NCBI RefSeq assembly: GCF_001949145.1 | Contig: NW_019091404.1 | Span: 529,047 to 593,046 of the forward strand | Length of the DNA: 64,000 nt | Source: Acanthaster planci | Taxonomy: Eukaryota; Echinodermata; Asteroidea; Valvatida; Acanthasteridae | Reading direction: 5' to 3' | Shown: positions 24,180 through 34,206 of the stretch, piece after piece | Position numbering within the stretch: the first letter of the stretch is position 1 | How the letters are laid out: every line of letters begins with the position of its first letter | The notes under the pieces: model-generated | The model's database searches: none | Told to the model about the DNA's origin: nothing | Seen by the model: only the letters and a program-made list of their open reading frames with translations | Made by a program: the position numbers and the translations under genes

Positions 24180-26054
24180 ATGGCTGCCGGGTTCCTGCGA
24201 GTGATGATTGTGCTGTGGTTGGTTCTTGCTTTCGTTTTCAGGCACTGTACTACCGCTTGGAGACTTGATGTCAGCACTACACCCCGAGCGATAGAAAAGG
24301 ACATTGGGTTGCCAGTCACTTTCTTCTGCAACATCCGAAACATGGCCCGGCCCTCACAGTACCTTTTCTGGGTGTTCCTGGACGCAGACAGCGTCCAAGA
24401 CCAGCTGGTTAGCTCCGAGACCACCATTCAAGACAGCTACAGGGACCGCTTCACCGTTTCGTTGGCCACCATCGGGGTTGGCCGCGTCCGATACGGTCTC
24501 AGCATTAATCGCCTGACGAAAGAGGACGATGGAACCTATCGATGCCAAGTCATGGACGTATTCACTCATAACATTGTGCAGTACAGTGCTGTCAGCGTGT
24601 CCGTGTTGTATTTTCCGGATCCGCCTGAGTGTGTTCCGTATGGACGCTTTTTCGTCATGGCGCACAGCCTAGTGAAAATGTCGTGTAGGTCACAGTCAGG
24701 GAATCCTACAGTGAACATGAGGATTACGCGGACGGTGAACGGGTTAAACACATCCCCGGTTGTGCCGCCACCTACGGCGGTTGGAAGGCCGTCCGCCAAC
24801 TGGACTTTCTACGAAAACGACGACACGATCGTCCGTGACCTAACCGTGGAAATGTCCTCCAGGTACACAGCCAGCAGCTTTCCCTGCACGATCTCGTCGC
24901 CAAGTCCACTGATCAGCGGGCAGTCCTCTTCGTGTGTCATGGGGCCGATTTACGTCGTCCCTGTACCTCCAACCTCCACCATTCGCGTCAATATCAAGCC
25001 CCCAGCGTTGCGGGTAGCTGTGGGCGGGTCGGCTAAGTTCACATGCCAGTTGACTGTTTCCCCTGCGGTTGACATGGCCCGGGTGCAGAAATCCTGGTCG
25101 ACGTTCCCGACGATTGATCCGGAGCGGCTGGTGAAACGGGACATGAACTATGCTGACACAATTTGGATCAGGGCAGTAGAAGTGGACGATGATGGGCTTG
25201 TGATTACTTGTCAGACTGTGATTAGGGGTATCACACGGAAGGCGAGTTCACGGCTTCAGGTGGTACTCCCCACCAAGCCTCTAACAACCAAAGCCACGAC
25301 AAAAACTATAACGTTACCTACTACAAAAACTCTCCTGGTAACACGTAAAAGTTCGGCCACCTTTGCGACAAGAAGTGTTGTTACCGAGTCATCCGGGAAA
25401 GATATTACGCTTGTAACCGTGAAACGTCGCCAATCCCCAAACATGACCAAGGCATTGCCTGTGGATCCAGACCAGACTCTTGTGCCGACACTCCCGACCG
25501 CTCTCAGTAAACCTTGGTACTCCAAACCCACGGGCATCGCTCTTATCGTCGTTGTCGTGTTGTTCATCGCATCGGTCATAGTCGGCGTAGTCTACGTCAA
25601 GCGATACCCTCGCAAACGCTTGACCAGGAAGGTGTCCCAGAAGTGCCGTAGTCTGCGCTACCAGAACGTCTGGGGCTCCCGACAGGCCACGATGCGGCGC
25701 GAAGCGTCCAAGCGACAGCAGGTCACGGTGTCGTCCACCCACATCTACCACGAGGCCAGGGTTTTGCCCGATAAATCGGGAGTCGATTCGACCGTCAACA
25801 GGCTCAGCGGACAGCCACTGGTTGTATACGCCGAGACAGTTGTAAACAGCCTGTACGAGGCCGACGAAGAGCGCGCCAGGACAATACCGTGCCACAAGAA
25901 CGTCGTGCCGAAGAACTCGCGACAAAAGTACGGGAACGTCATCGGCGGTTTAGGGGACGCTAGCCGGCATGTTACCTTGCCGAATAACTTCATGATTTAC
26001 GGGGACTTCAGTTTAGAAAATACAAATCCGTACGAGTCACTGATAGGGACCTAA
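24180..26054 (+). CDS. IgR-B: three-Ig-domain membrane receptor, paralogue of IgR-A, single exon
   Basis: Start chosen at ATG 24180 (aacATGG, good context), giving 624 aa. The signal peptide is about residues 1-24 (VMIVLWLVLAFVF). V-like domain 1: Cys50, Trp64, DDGTYRC with Cys122. Domain 2: Cys151 (PECVPYG), Cys169, Cys236, Cys252 (CVMGPI). Domain 3: Cys289, Trp306, Cys344. A Thr/Lys-rich stalk (365-440) follows, then PWYSKPTG and a transmembrane helix at about 451-473, uncharged. A basic juxtamembrane region leads to HIYHEA (Y523), VVYAETVVNSLYE (Y550, Y559), KYGNVI (Y584) and PYESLI (Y618, YxxL). The order IYHE...VYAETVxNxLY is shared with IgR-A, so the tails are homologous. Likely an immune-type surface receptor, by motif inference only. 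AATAAA lies about 190 bases past the stop. Confidence 0.88.
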   Translation: MAAGFLRVMIVLWLVLAFVFRHCTTAWRLDVSTTPRAIEKDIGLPVTFFCNIRNMARPSQYLFWVFLDADSVQDQLVSSETTIQDSYRDRFTVSLATIGVGRVRYGLSINRLTKEDDGTYRCQVMDVFTHNIVQYSAVSVSVLYFPDPPECVPYGRFFVMAHSLVKMSCRSQSGNPTVNMRITRTVNGLNTSPVVPPPTAVGRPSANWTFYENDDTIVRDLTVEMSSRYTASSFPCTISSPSPLISGQSSSCVMGPIYVVPVPPTSTIRVNIKPPALRVAVGGSAKFTCQLTVSPAVDMARVQKSWSTFPTIDPERLVKRDMNYADTIWIRAVEVDDDGLVITCQTVIRGITRKASSRLQVVLPTKPLTTKATTKTITLPTTKTLLVTRKSSATFATRSVVTESSGKDITLVTVKRRQSPNMTKALPVDPDQTLVPTLPTALSKPWYSKPTGIALIVVVVLFIASVIVGVVYVKRYPRKRLTRKVSQKCRSLRYQNVWGSRQATMRREASKRQQVTVSSTHIYHEARVLPDKSGVDSTVNRLSGQPLVVYAETVVNSLYEADEERARTIPCHKNVVPKNSRQKYGNVIGGLGDASRHVTLPNNFMIYGDFSLENTNPYESLIGT

Positions 26055-26239
26055 AAACAAAGTAAAATCGGTGTTCAAGAGAATGTGTTGTTTATGCCAA
26101 CTCCATGCTGAGCACTGATGGGCATACACTTTAGAATCTAGAGTCATCACGCTGTGAGTTGCCCGACTATGATTTCAATGCAATTGTGAAGGAATCTTAC
26201 GACTAAAAAGGAACCGATCTGTGGTTTATTGCGATATCT

Positions 26240-26245
26240 AATAAA
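26240..26245 (+). promoter_or_regulatory. Poly(A) signal AATAAA of IgR-B
   Basis: Canonical hexamer 186 bases downstream of the stop, same strand. Confidence 0.55.
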
Positions 26246-26547
26246 GTGGACAATGTGTAAATGTAACCGTGGACTAATTTATGGAAACCAACCCCATCCC
26301 TGGGTTCTACTACAAAGGTCAAAGCGTGATTATGGCTATCAAAAATTTGAAGGAAAAGAGGCAGTCGGCAATAATTATTTAAGCTGGAGAGACCATAGGG
26401 GCCAAGTGGGAATATCTGAGAACGGAAGTTTCAAGAAGCCACTTTCATTACCTATTTCGTTTTCTTTAATAGGCTGTTTTATCGCCGTAACCCCACTCCT
26501 GCTTTCGGCAGGGAGCCGGGTCATTTGCCTCTAAGGACACGTTACAA

Positions 26548-26616
26548 ACTAGCGACCGGATTCGAACCAGTGAACCACCGATAATGAGTCACCAATGACA
26601 TCCGTGTGCCGCTAGC
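26548..26616 (-). repeat. tRNA-like sequence, probably a tRNA-derived SINE head or tRNA pseudogene
   Basis: Read on the minus strand, a 7-base acceptor arm (GCTAGCG with CGCTAGT) encloses a perfect T arm: ACTGG-TTCGAAT-CCGGT. That includes the B-box GGTTCGAATCC. A 7-base anticodon-position loop CTCATTA would give CAT, on a stem with one mismatch. The D arm and A box do not fit well, and the length (69) is short. I therefore read it as a decayed tRNA-like or SINE element, not a working tRNA. Confidence 0.55.
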
Positions 26617-29390
26617 ACACGCCCACCCTTGTACATAGGCAGAGCTGTCAATATTTACATAATTTATTTCCAGGAATTCTGCAATCAATCCAGTATGTAT
26701 AAGGTGCAGTTTTTATGGAGCCTTGTGGATCTGCAACGATAAGAGGGCTTTCCCGATAGCTTTGGTCTTTCAAAAATTGTTTTGTATATTATTAATACGT
26801 TGTTAATGTTGAGCAGTTTGATTCTACGGAAACCTTATGTATACAAAACGGACCAATTTTCATAAAATTGTGTCAGTTTTAGTCGGTCATGAAACAAATA
26901 TTAAACGAAAGGAGGACCCATTTCACAGTTACGAAAACAGTGCCCGTTTTACAGTCACAAGAAAGTGTTTTTCATGTTACACGAAGATTGTCTGGTTCAA
27001 CTTGGTTTCTTTTGAACAAACAACTTTTTCTGGGACAAATTAGGCTGAACCGACTGAATTTTATAACACATTCCCTAATTTCCTGTCTAATCACATGCCT
27101 TGTTTGTAACATGAGTAAGGATCTCATTTTGAGCCCTTGGATCAAAAACAGTTCCGTGGAAACTGCTTCCTTCGACAGATAGAAGGGCAATTTTTTTCTC
27201 AAAACGTCAGTCTTCTCAGTTTGTCTTCTGACTGCTTACTGTCGTGTCACCAACCTAATAATTTTACCAAGTTCAACCCACAGACAAACGAGGGTCGATA
27301 TTTCACTTGTTGCAAGAGCTTTTTAGCCAATTATTATTGTTTGAATGTACGCCATAGGGATTACGAAGATCACCTCCGAAAGAGAGGTATGTCAATTTTT
27401 CATCATTCCAAATGGTTCAGTACATCATACTGAGTCAAGTTGCAGAATTATCCCCAAAAGTTCATATACCCTAAAGTTGCAGAAATTAATGTTCAGCTGG
27501 AAGCCAGAACAAATAGACCTCGTCCGAGCAGTTTTTACAGGGAAAGGGTGCCATTTTGGCTGTCAATCCACTGGCAGCTGACTGGGGCTGTACCAAATAT
27601 GATTGGCTGCGACCCACGTCAGCAAACGCGTCTATGAGGAATGGATCCATATCCGCAAGCTGGTGGCGTCCATAGACACACGTATTGCATGTCAGATGGA
27701 GCCAGTTCGGACGCAGCCGGCCTGGGAAGCCACAAAGAAAAACAGCACGCCTTGCTGCGGTTGGAAGCTGTTGCGGTGTCGTTTCAAAATCTGCACGGTA
27801 AAATGCAACATAATTCAATTGTTGCATGCCATGTCGGCCGGAGCTCCGGAAATTGAGGTTAGGCAAAATTACTTGAGAAGGCTGTGGAAATGAATCTCGG
27901 AGGGAGGGGGAACTACACTAAAGTCTCTGCGGACTTGGGGGGGTGGATAAATCCTTGCACTTGAGGTGAAAGAAAATAAACCGTCCGCCAAGAGCTTGAA
28001 GATAAATCTGAGCTTCCGCCCCCCCCCCGCAAAATTTATTTATACTTCTGGCTTTCCCGGGATGCGACTCTGCAAAATTGGCCGGAAGAAGCCAAATCCT
28101 TCTCAAACGTAATCTTGGCAATGGAGTTGACTTAACTAAGGGGTTTTATGGAAGCATCATCCACTTAAGCGCAGAGTTCCTCAACTACCGCCGTGAAGAT
28201 CATTGAAGTCACAATTAAATGAAGATGTCGGGGTAAATATTCTCCTGCCAGACCGATCAGGTTGTTCAATGGCCACTGTCATAAGAGTAACTTGGGCTAA
28301 ATGTCCCGGGGGGCACCAAGGGGTGCATTTCTTTTTCAAGGGGCACCACAAGAAAATAAGCTGCAGCAACATTTCAATGGATATTATTCACAGACTTCTA
28401 ATGGGGGGCACCCGGGGGCATGGGCATCCGCTGGGGGAGCCCCCCGTAGTTACGCCAATGGAAAGGCATGCTTCCCTCACAACTTGAACAAGCATTAAAG
28501 CCGTCCAAATTGATGATAAACGTATTATCGACTGAAACATATCAACACTCACTTCTGGTTAAAAAGTTTGATCTTAGCGAACAGAAACAATGTTTTTTAT
28601 TCCTGAAAATTCAAAAGTTATTTCAAGGGTGGATCCAGGAATCGGGCAATGGGGGCATCCCCCCCCGAACCATTTTGTTCTAAAAGTGATGACACGGGAG
28701 CTGTTCTGTTTTTTGTAGTTTCCTCCCTTCAAAGTGTGTGTAACCCCCACCTCACCCCCCTCCCCCCCCAAAAAAAGTTGTTGGGGGCAGAATTTGCCCC
28801 GTCAGGGGCAGAGCTTGTCCCGTCAAGTTGCCATTACGACGTTACCAGTCTAAGTTGCACTTTTTGAATCCTTGCCAACCACGTACGACCGTGAGTAATA
28901 TTGCCCAACTGGCCTACTCGGTCTTTTTTCGGCAAGATGACATCCTCAGGCTATCACCTGTTTCCTCCTCAGCATATGTCTCTTTCCCCTTGATAGATAT
29001 GTTCGCCTCGTCGTTGGGAAAGAGAATCGTGCTTTCACTCCTTTTGTCAGGGTTATCTGTGGCACGACATGGTATGACAAATCATCACTGGATCATTAGG
29101 CATTTTATCTAAGTTAAGCCTCCGGTAGAGAAAAGAGGGAGACGTCGATTTGTTTTAAGATTTTTTTCCTCGACCCTTGCGTGCCCGGGTTGGTTGTTAG
29201 CGCTCTTAAGATCAACACCACTTTGTGAATTCCTGGAATCATGCTAATTCCACTGAGACGGTACCACTGAATGTGTTAATTAAACTATACCCTTACACCC
29301 CCGTAATATTTCTACCGTCTCTCTTCCAAGCACAGACCTCATATCAAAAACTTAAAATGTGGACCCGCAATGCATTTATTCCAAGTAGAC

Positions 29391-29575
29391 NNNNNNNNNN
29401 NNNNNNNNNNNNNNNNNNNNNNNNNNNNNNNNNNNNNNNNNNNNNNNNNNNNNNNNNNNNNNNNNNNNNNNNNNNNNNNNNNNNNNNNNNNNNNNNNNNN
29501 NNNNNNNNNNNNNNNNNNNNNNNNNNNNNNNNNNNNNNNNNNNNNNNNNNNNNNNNNNNNNNNNNNNNNNNNNNN
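29391..29575. other. Assembly gap (185 N)
   Basis: A run of N. The LINE fragment starts directly at its right edge, so the missing part is probably repeat sequence that failed to assemble. Reading frames crossing it are artefacts. Confidence 0.99.
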
Positions 29576-30151
29576 TTTGCTCAACACACAAATTAACCAA
29601 CTTCAGGGAGTGCAGAGTGCTTGTGCTCGACTCGTTTATAAGACATCGAAATTTTGTCAAAACACTCCTCTTCTTATTGATTTACATTGGCTTCCGGTTT
29701 TATATAGAATTGAATTTAAAATTTTGCTGATGACATACAAAGTCTTACATTACCTAGCCCCTCCATATTTAACTCAACTTGTTTCTGTGAAGTCTCAGAC
29801 CGTTATCATCTTCGTAGTTCTGGTGACGGTGCCTTCCTCAATTATCCTGTGGGTTGGCGTAAGGCCACCCTTGGGGACCGAGCCTTTGAATATTGCACTC
29901 CGTATCTCTGGAATAAACTCCCATGTCGTATTAGGTGTGCTAGCAGTATTATCACTTTTAAATCATTGTTAAAAACTTGTCTTTTTAAGAAAGAGTTTAA
30001 TTAATTTAAAACATTTTCGGCGGTTGTAATTTTGTTTAGTCTTTTTTATTCTATATATCCTTGTATATTGTTAATTTTTTTATATTGTAATGCGCTCTTG
30101 AACAGTTTAGGAATGAGCGCTTTATAAATCTAATTTAATAATAATAATAAT
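29576..30151 (+). mobile_element. 3' end of a CR1/L2-type (Jockey superfamily) LINE, frameshifted
   Basis: After the gap the + strand encodes the C-terminal tail typical of these non-LTR elements: LQGVQSACARLVYKT, LHWLPVLYRIEFKIL, then LAPPYLTQL. Near 29800 the frame shifts, and the continuation appears in another frame (LRSSGDGAF, LGDRAFEY, LWNKLP, TFKSLLKTCLFKKEF) before a stop near 30003. A short 3' UTR ends in an (AAT)n tail (30137-30151), as expected for a 3'-anchored LINE copy. It is a dead fragment; the reverse transcriptase core would lie in the gap or be truncated. Confidence 0.88.
30137..30151. repeat. (AAT)n tail of the LINE
   Basis: About five aat units at the end of the LINE 3' UTR. 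Confidence 0.8.
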
Positions 30152-31087
30152 TTCCTAAATAAGTTCATAGACGTCAATGAAGCAAGTGGTGGCCATCTTA
30201 CCGTGCCCAGTACATATGTCATACAAGGCTGACTTGCTATTGTTAACCAAATTCGTTCGTTCGCTAGCGGCTTCAAGTTAGTTGGAACGAAGGCATCGCG
30301 AGCCCAGATTTTTGTATATGTCGTCCGTGCTCCCAAATTCCACTTATCCAACAAAATTGACCTTTGCTTTTATTTTGTCACGGCATCACTTGCTGTGATG
30401 CCAGCAAACCTTATGAAGAGTACCAGTGCACTGATTACTTTGTTTTCAATTATTCAACCAAATACGAGACGTTTTCTGATGCATGTACATTGTCGGAGTG
30501 ACAACTTGGAGACGGGGCAGCAGAATGTAGGAACTTACAGCAAATACCACGTCACCTCTTTGGCGGTGGCTTGAGAGCTCTTGCGTCCCAATCGTCCTTG
30601 GGATGGGTGTAAATGACAAGTACAATTACGTCGTCATTCGGCCACGTCGAGAATAATTTCCTCGGAATTAGTGCCCTGGTCTCCGAGGGTTCTTGTGATC
30701 AGGATGCCATTGCTGTGCCTCAATTAATTATCAAGGCCAGCCAGTATATCGGCGGTCATGGCCACCGAAGAAAACAGGATTCTCTTCTTTCCGTGTCTCT
30801 CCCAAGTTTTGTGTGGGAATCAGAATATGGCCGACATTCGGTCTTTAACTGGCATTGACTTTTTTTCCCTTCTAATGCGATCGCGAACCAGATGATCAGC
30901 GACTGATCCGTTTGGCAAGCTACTTGTTACAGTATTTTTAATCCCAGAGAGCAAATTTGTATTACCATAAAGTACTTTTTTTCCTTCTGCGTCGCTCACT
31001 TTAAAAAAGGCGAAATAATACAGAATACAACTAGACACAAAGTCGAGTCGGAGACTTTTTCCAGAATATATTCAAATGTCAAGTCCT

Positions 31088-31185
31088 CAGCTATGAGCAA
31101 TTTTCAGAGCAACGAAGGCTGCACTTCGACGGTTCACGAAGGACTATGACATGCACGCGTTACGGTCGCATCGCTATACCAAAAA
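31088..31185 (+). repeat. Dispersed repeat, copy 2 (partial)
   Basis: Shares ggttcacgaa and tatgacatgcacgcgtta followed by cggtcgcatcg with the 45829 copy, in the same order. Only the middle part is present. Confidence 0.55.
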
Positions 31186-33042
31186 AAACGAACATTCCCC
31201 ACTAACGTGACTCTTTTCTGCTCGAGGTGGATGACAAGATGTTTGAAGGTTCACCCCAGGCGCCGCAGCCAGGTGAGAAGACCCACTTTCATGCTAAGAA
31301 CTTAGTTGCATCTCCCGATTATACCGACATTCAAAAAAATGTGACATTTATTGCAAAAATGATAATGCTGAGTGGCGAGATATATAAGACTGTTTTGTCG
31401 TTCCCACAAGTCTCATGCTATCGAGCAGAGATTGCAACCAGGTATGAGCTATATATGCGTACTATGCATCGTGCTAAATATACCAACATTAAAACACCAC
31501 TTTATACCAGGTTTCAGGATCGCCCAGCAGGGGTAGATTTTCCCCCTGTCGGCAAGATACACATGTAGTCAATTCCCAAAGGTAAATATATGACTCGACA
31601 TTAGAATTACAGATGCAAGAACCACGGAATCAGGCAGGGCAAACTATTCCTGTGTGGGGAAAAGCAGTACACTGCCGGATTTGGCAGGTTGAGTAACCCC
31701 GCACTGTCAAGTTTACTTGCGTGCACCTGACGTTGGTTCTCCTAAACAGATGCACGTGGCAAGGATACGATGTAATGGAAATCGGCAGACGAGTTGCACA
31801 GCAATTGACCCACGCTAATGATGAGACGACGGGTAGCTTTGTTATCTACTTCTTGCGGAATTAGTTCGTGCACGATACATACATAATAGGGCAGCTGTTG
31901 GGGAGATGTATCAGTCGGTGCGTTGGTCGCTCCCTTTTGGTGCGAGCTTTGTTCCGATATTATTTTTATCATATTAATCCTTACTGAAGGTTTGCTGGGT
32001 TTTAAATACATGTACTAACAGATTGAAACAAACATGTATACAACTGTATGAAAAACCACAGGAAGTGAAACGTCAGTTTGCACAGCGATGATTTCACTTT
32101 ACAGTACGATCCCTTCTGTCCTCATCGAGCTCATACTATTAAAACCTTATGGGTCCCTATATATATGTTTTTTTTTTACTAATGAGTAGTTTTTTAGCCG
32201 GGGGGTGTCAGGCAGTGCCATCATCTTAAAAAAATGTCCCTGCTTCCCAAATTAGAGAGAGTCGGCCCCTTTCTTCCCATTGATCATTGATCAATACATA
32301 ACATTGTCCGTTTCCAAGATCGAAGGAAAGAAGTACCAGTATACAGCGTATTTTGCACCATTTAAACATGCTGGTCACGAAGCGGTTCTGTTCACTTGCC
32401 GACCCTGTTCTTTACATTGCAATTGGGACTGTTTCTGGACTCTTCTCGAGCATAAGGGTTAACCACCAGGACAGGTAACAAGCTGCTGTCATTAGATGCG
32501 TACGGTCTTGTTGATAATTGTGGCCCCGATTACATATGAATCCAGTCCTGTTACGCAACGGACTAATGTGAGCATCTTTTGCTTTCAGCCGGTATGCACG
32601 TGTACATGTACAGTGTAGATAGGTGTACCCGTATAAAGCGACTCGGTTGGGTTACGTTTGGACTCTGTTTTCTTCAAGGGGCCGAAGTAACGGTCAGTGC
32701 TCTCCGCCCAGATGGCATTGATTCCTAGCACAACGCACGAAATTATCGCAGTGCACTATCCACGTAACCATTTCCTTGCTATATGTAGCAGGGTCCATAT
32801 ATCGGTAGAGAAGACGCATCGTACATACAGACAATAGATTAGGGAAGCACGTTTGCTTATCGTCCTGTAAAATAACGTACGGCTTGAGGGGAACAGTAGC
32901 CAGGCATTTGTGTCCTTTTTGTGTTGCAATGGAAGGCATGTAGTGCAATGATCGAGACCTCCATAACTGCTTCTAATGCTTCGCTTCATGAGAATACAGT
33001 AAGTAACAATACCAACTGCAGTGTACTGTTAGTGTTACAGCA

Positions 33043-34206
33043 ATGGATATGGCCAGTGCATCAACGTCTAGAAGCTCTAATCTTCTTTGCTACTTCCTCT
33101 TCGTCATCTTGTCTTCTGTGGTGTACGTTCTTGCCCAGAGTGTGAACGTCAGCGTCCAACCGGGTCCCCCCTCCCAACTACGGGAGGGGGGTGTGGTGAC
33201 TCTCCGCTGCGAGGTCAGGGACTTGAACCCGGTCACGCAGTTCCTGAGTTGGTCAGCATTTCTGTCGCGCGCGCCCCAGGTTTTGACGTGGGAAGCCGAG
33301 ATCTACAGCACCGTGGATGATCCGAGCTACTCCGTTGTGAACAGCAACACCGACGGTGTCGTGGTCCACAACCTGGTCATCAACCCGGTGGGAACAAGCC
33401 ACAGCGGCGCGTACAAGTGCAGGGTCATGCAGACGCAGACCTGGAAGTCCGTCGTTCTCACTGAAGCTCGGATCGACATCAGCGTTTACCCCGCCGGCGC
33501 GTTCCCGTCTTGCTCCCCAAGCGGTGCTGCGGAAGTTTCGGAAGGGGCGCAGATGTCTTGCTCTGTCACGACAGACGTTTTGAATGTTAGAGTTACCAAA
33601 GCCAGTAGCGATAATGAAGAATATTGGAACGCTGAGAAGCTGAGTCCGGGAATAAGACTTATTTCATCTGTTTCCTCCACAGACGACAGAGTGACCTACA
33701 ACTGTTCTTCGGTCCCTGCCGGCTTTCCAGACGTAACCTTGACTTGCCAGATCGGACCGCTGTCCTTACTCTCAGTGCCCTCCCTCACGACAACGGCAGA
33801 ATCTACCCAGGACATCTCCACAAATCCACCTCCCAAATCCCCTACACCCGATGCTCCTGGAGCATCTCCAACTACGCCTGGCAGCCGCCCAACCCAGTCT
33901 GCCGGTGCACCAGTGTCGGAGTTTTCCCCCAGCGACTCGCCCCTTACTCTCACCAAGCCACTAGATGCTAATGCCAAGCCACCAGTTCCTGATCCTCCCC
34001 AGGCGGAGAAGTCTCCCAACTCAGCTACAGAGTCGCCTTCCCCTAAACCCAAGGCACCGGTCAGCTCCAGGGCGCTTACCGCCTTTCTGGTGATCCTGGT
34101 TATCACTGTACTTGTAATCACCATAGTGGCCTTCGTCCTTGAACGCAGGAAACGCAAACGTCCTTCGGAGACAGAGAGAGTTGACTACCATAAAGTGCAA
34201 GCTTGA
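33043..34206 (+). CDS. IgR-C: two-Ig-domain membrane protein with Pro/Ser/Thr stalk and one ITIM, single exon
   Basis: ATG 33043 gives 387 aa. An acceptor-like tgttacag ends two bases before the ATG, so the coding exon may follow a 5' UTR intron. Signal peptide about 1-31 (LLCYFLFVILSSVVYVLA). V-like domain: Cys56, Trp70, HSGAYKC with Cys126. Domain 2: Cys157 (FPSCSPSG), Cys173, Cys221, Cys235 (CQIGPL). Residues 245-342 form a Pro/Ser/Thr-rich stalk, probably O-glycosylated. The transmembrane helix is at about 344-366, followed by ERRKRKR. The 20-residue tail ends with VDYHKV (Y382), a canonical [ILVS]xYxx[ILV] ITIM. The first two domains are close to IgR-D (REG-x-VTLRCEV, QFLSWS), 2.8 kb downstream, pointing to tandem duplication. 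The role as an inhibitory receptor is inferred. Confidence 0.88.
   Translation: MDMASASTSRSSNLLCYFLFVILSSVVYVLAQSVNVSVQPGPPSQLREGGVVTLRCEVRDLNPVTQFLSWSAFLSRAPQVLTWEAEIYSTVDDPSYSVVNSNTDGVVVHNLVINPVGTSHSGAYKCRVMQTQTWKSVVLTEARIDISVYPAGAFPSCSPSGAAEVSEGAQMSCSVTTDVLNVRVTKASSDNEEYWNAEKLSPGIRLISSVSSTDDRVTYNCSSVPAGFPDVTLTCQIGPLSLLSVPSLTTTAESTQDISTNPPPKSPTPDAPGASPTTPGSRPTQSAGAPVSEFSPSDSPLTLTKPLDANAKPPVPDPPQAEKSPNSATESPSPKPKAPVSSRALTAFLVILVITVLVITIVAFVLERRKRKRPSETERVDYHKVQA

Larger units (their letters stand above)
26246..33042. other. Non-coding, repeat-bearing interval between IgR-B and IgR-C
   Basis: Contains the tRNA-like element (26548-26616), a homopolymer-C-rich zone with hAT-like ends (28.3-28.7 kb), the assembly gap (29391-29575), a LINE 3' end (29576-30151) and a dispersed-repeat copy (31088-31185). 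The open frames around 27.4-27.9 kb overlap on both strands and show no domain. No gene is supported. Confidence 0.5.

Noticed and set aside
25389-25925. 178-codon minus-strand frame and neighbours over IgR-B
   Set aside because: Shadow of the IgR-B coding sequence; same reasoning for minus frames at 33696-34157, 24354-24665 and 9064-9519.
29225-29972. Open frames crossing the N run
   Set aside because: The translated X residues come from unknown bases; only the right part has meaning, as LINE sequence.
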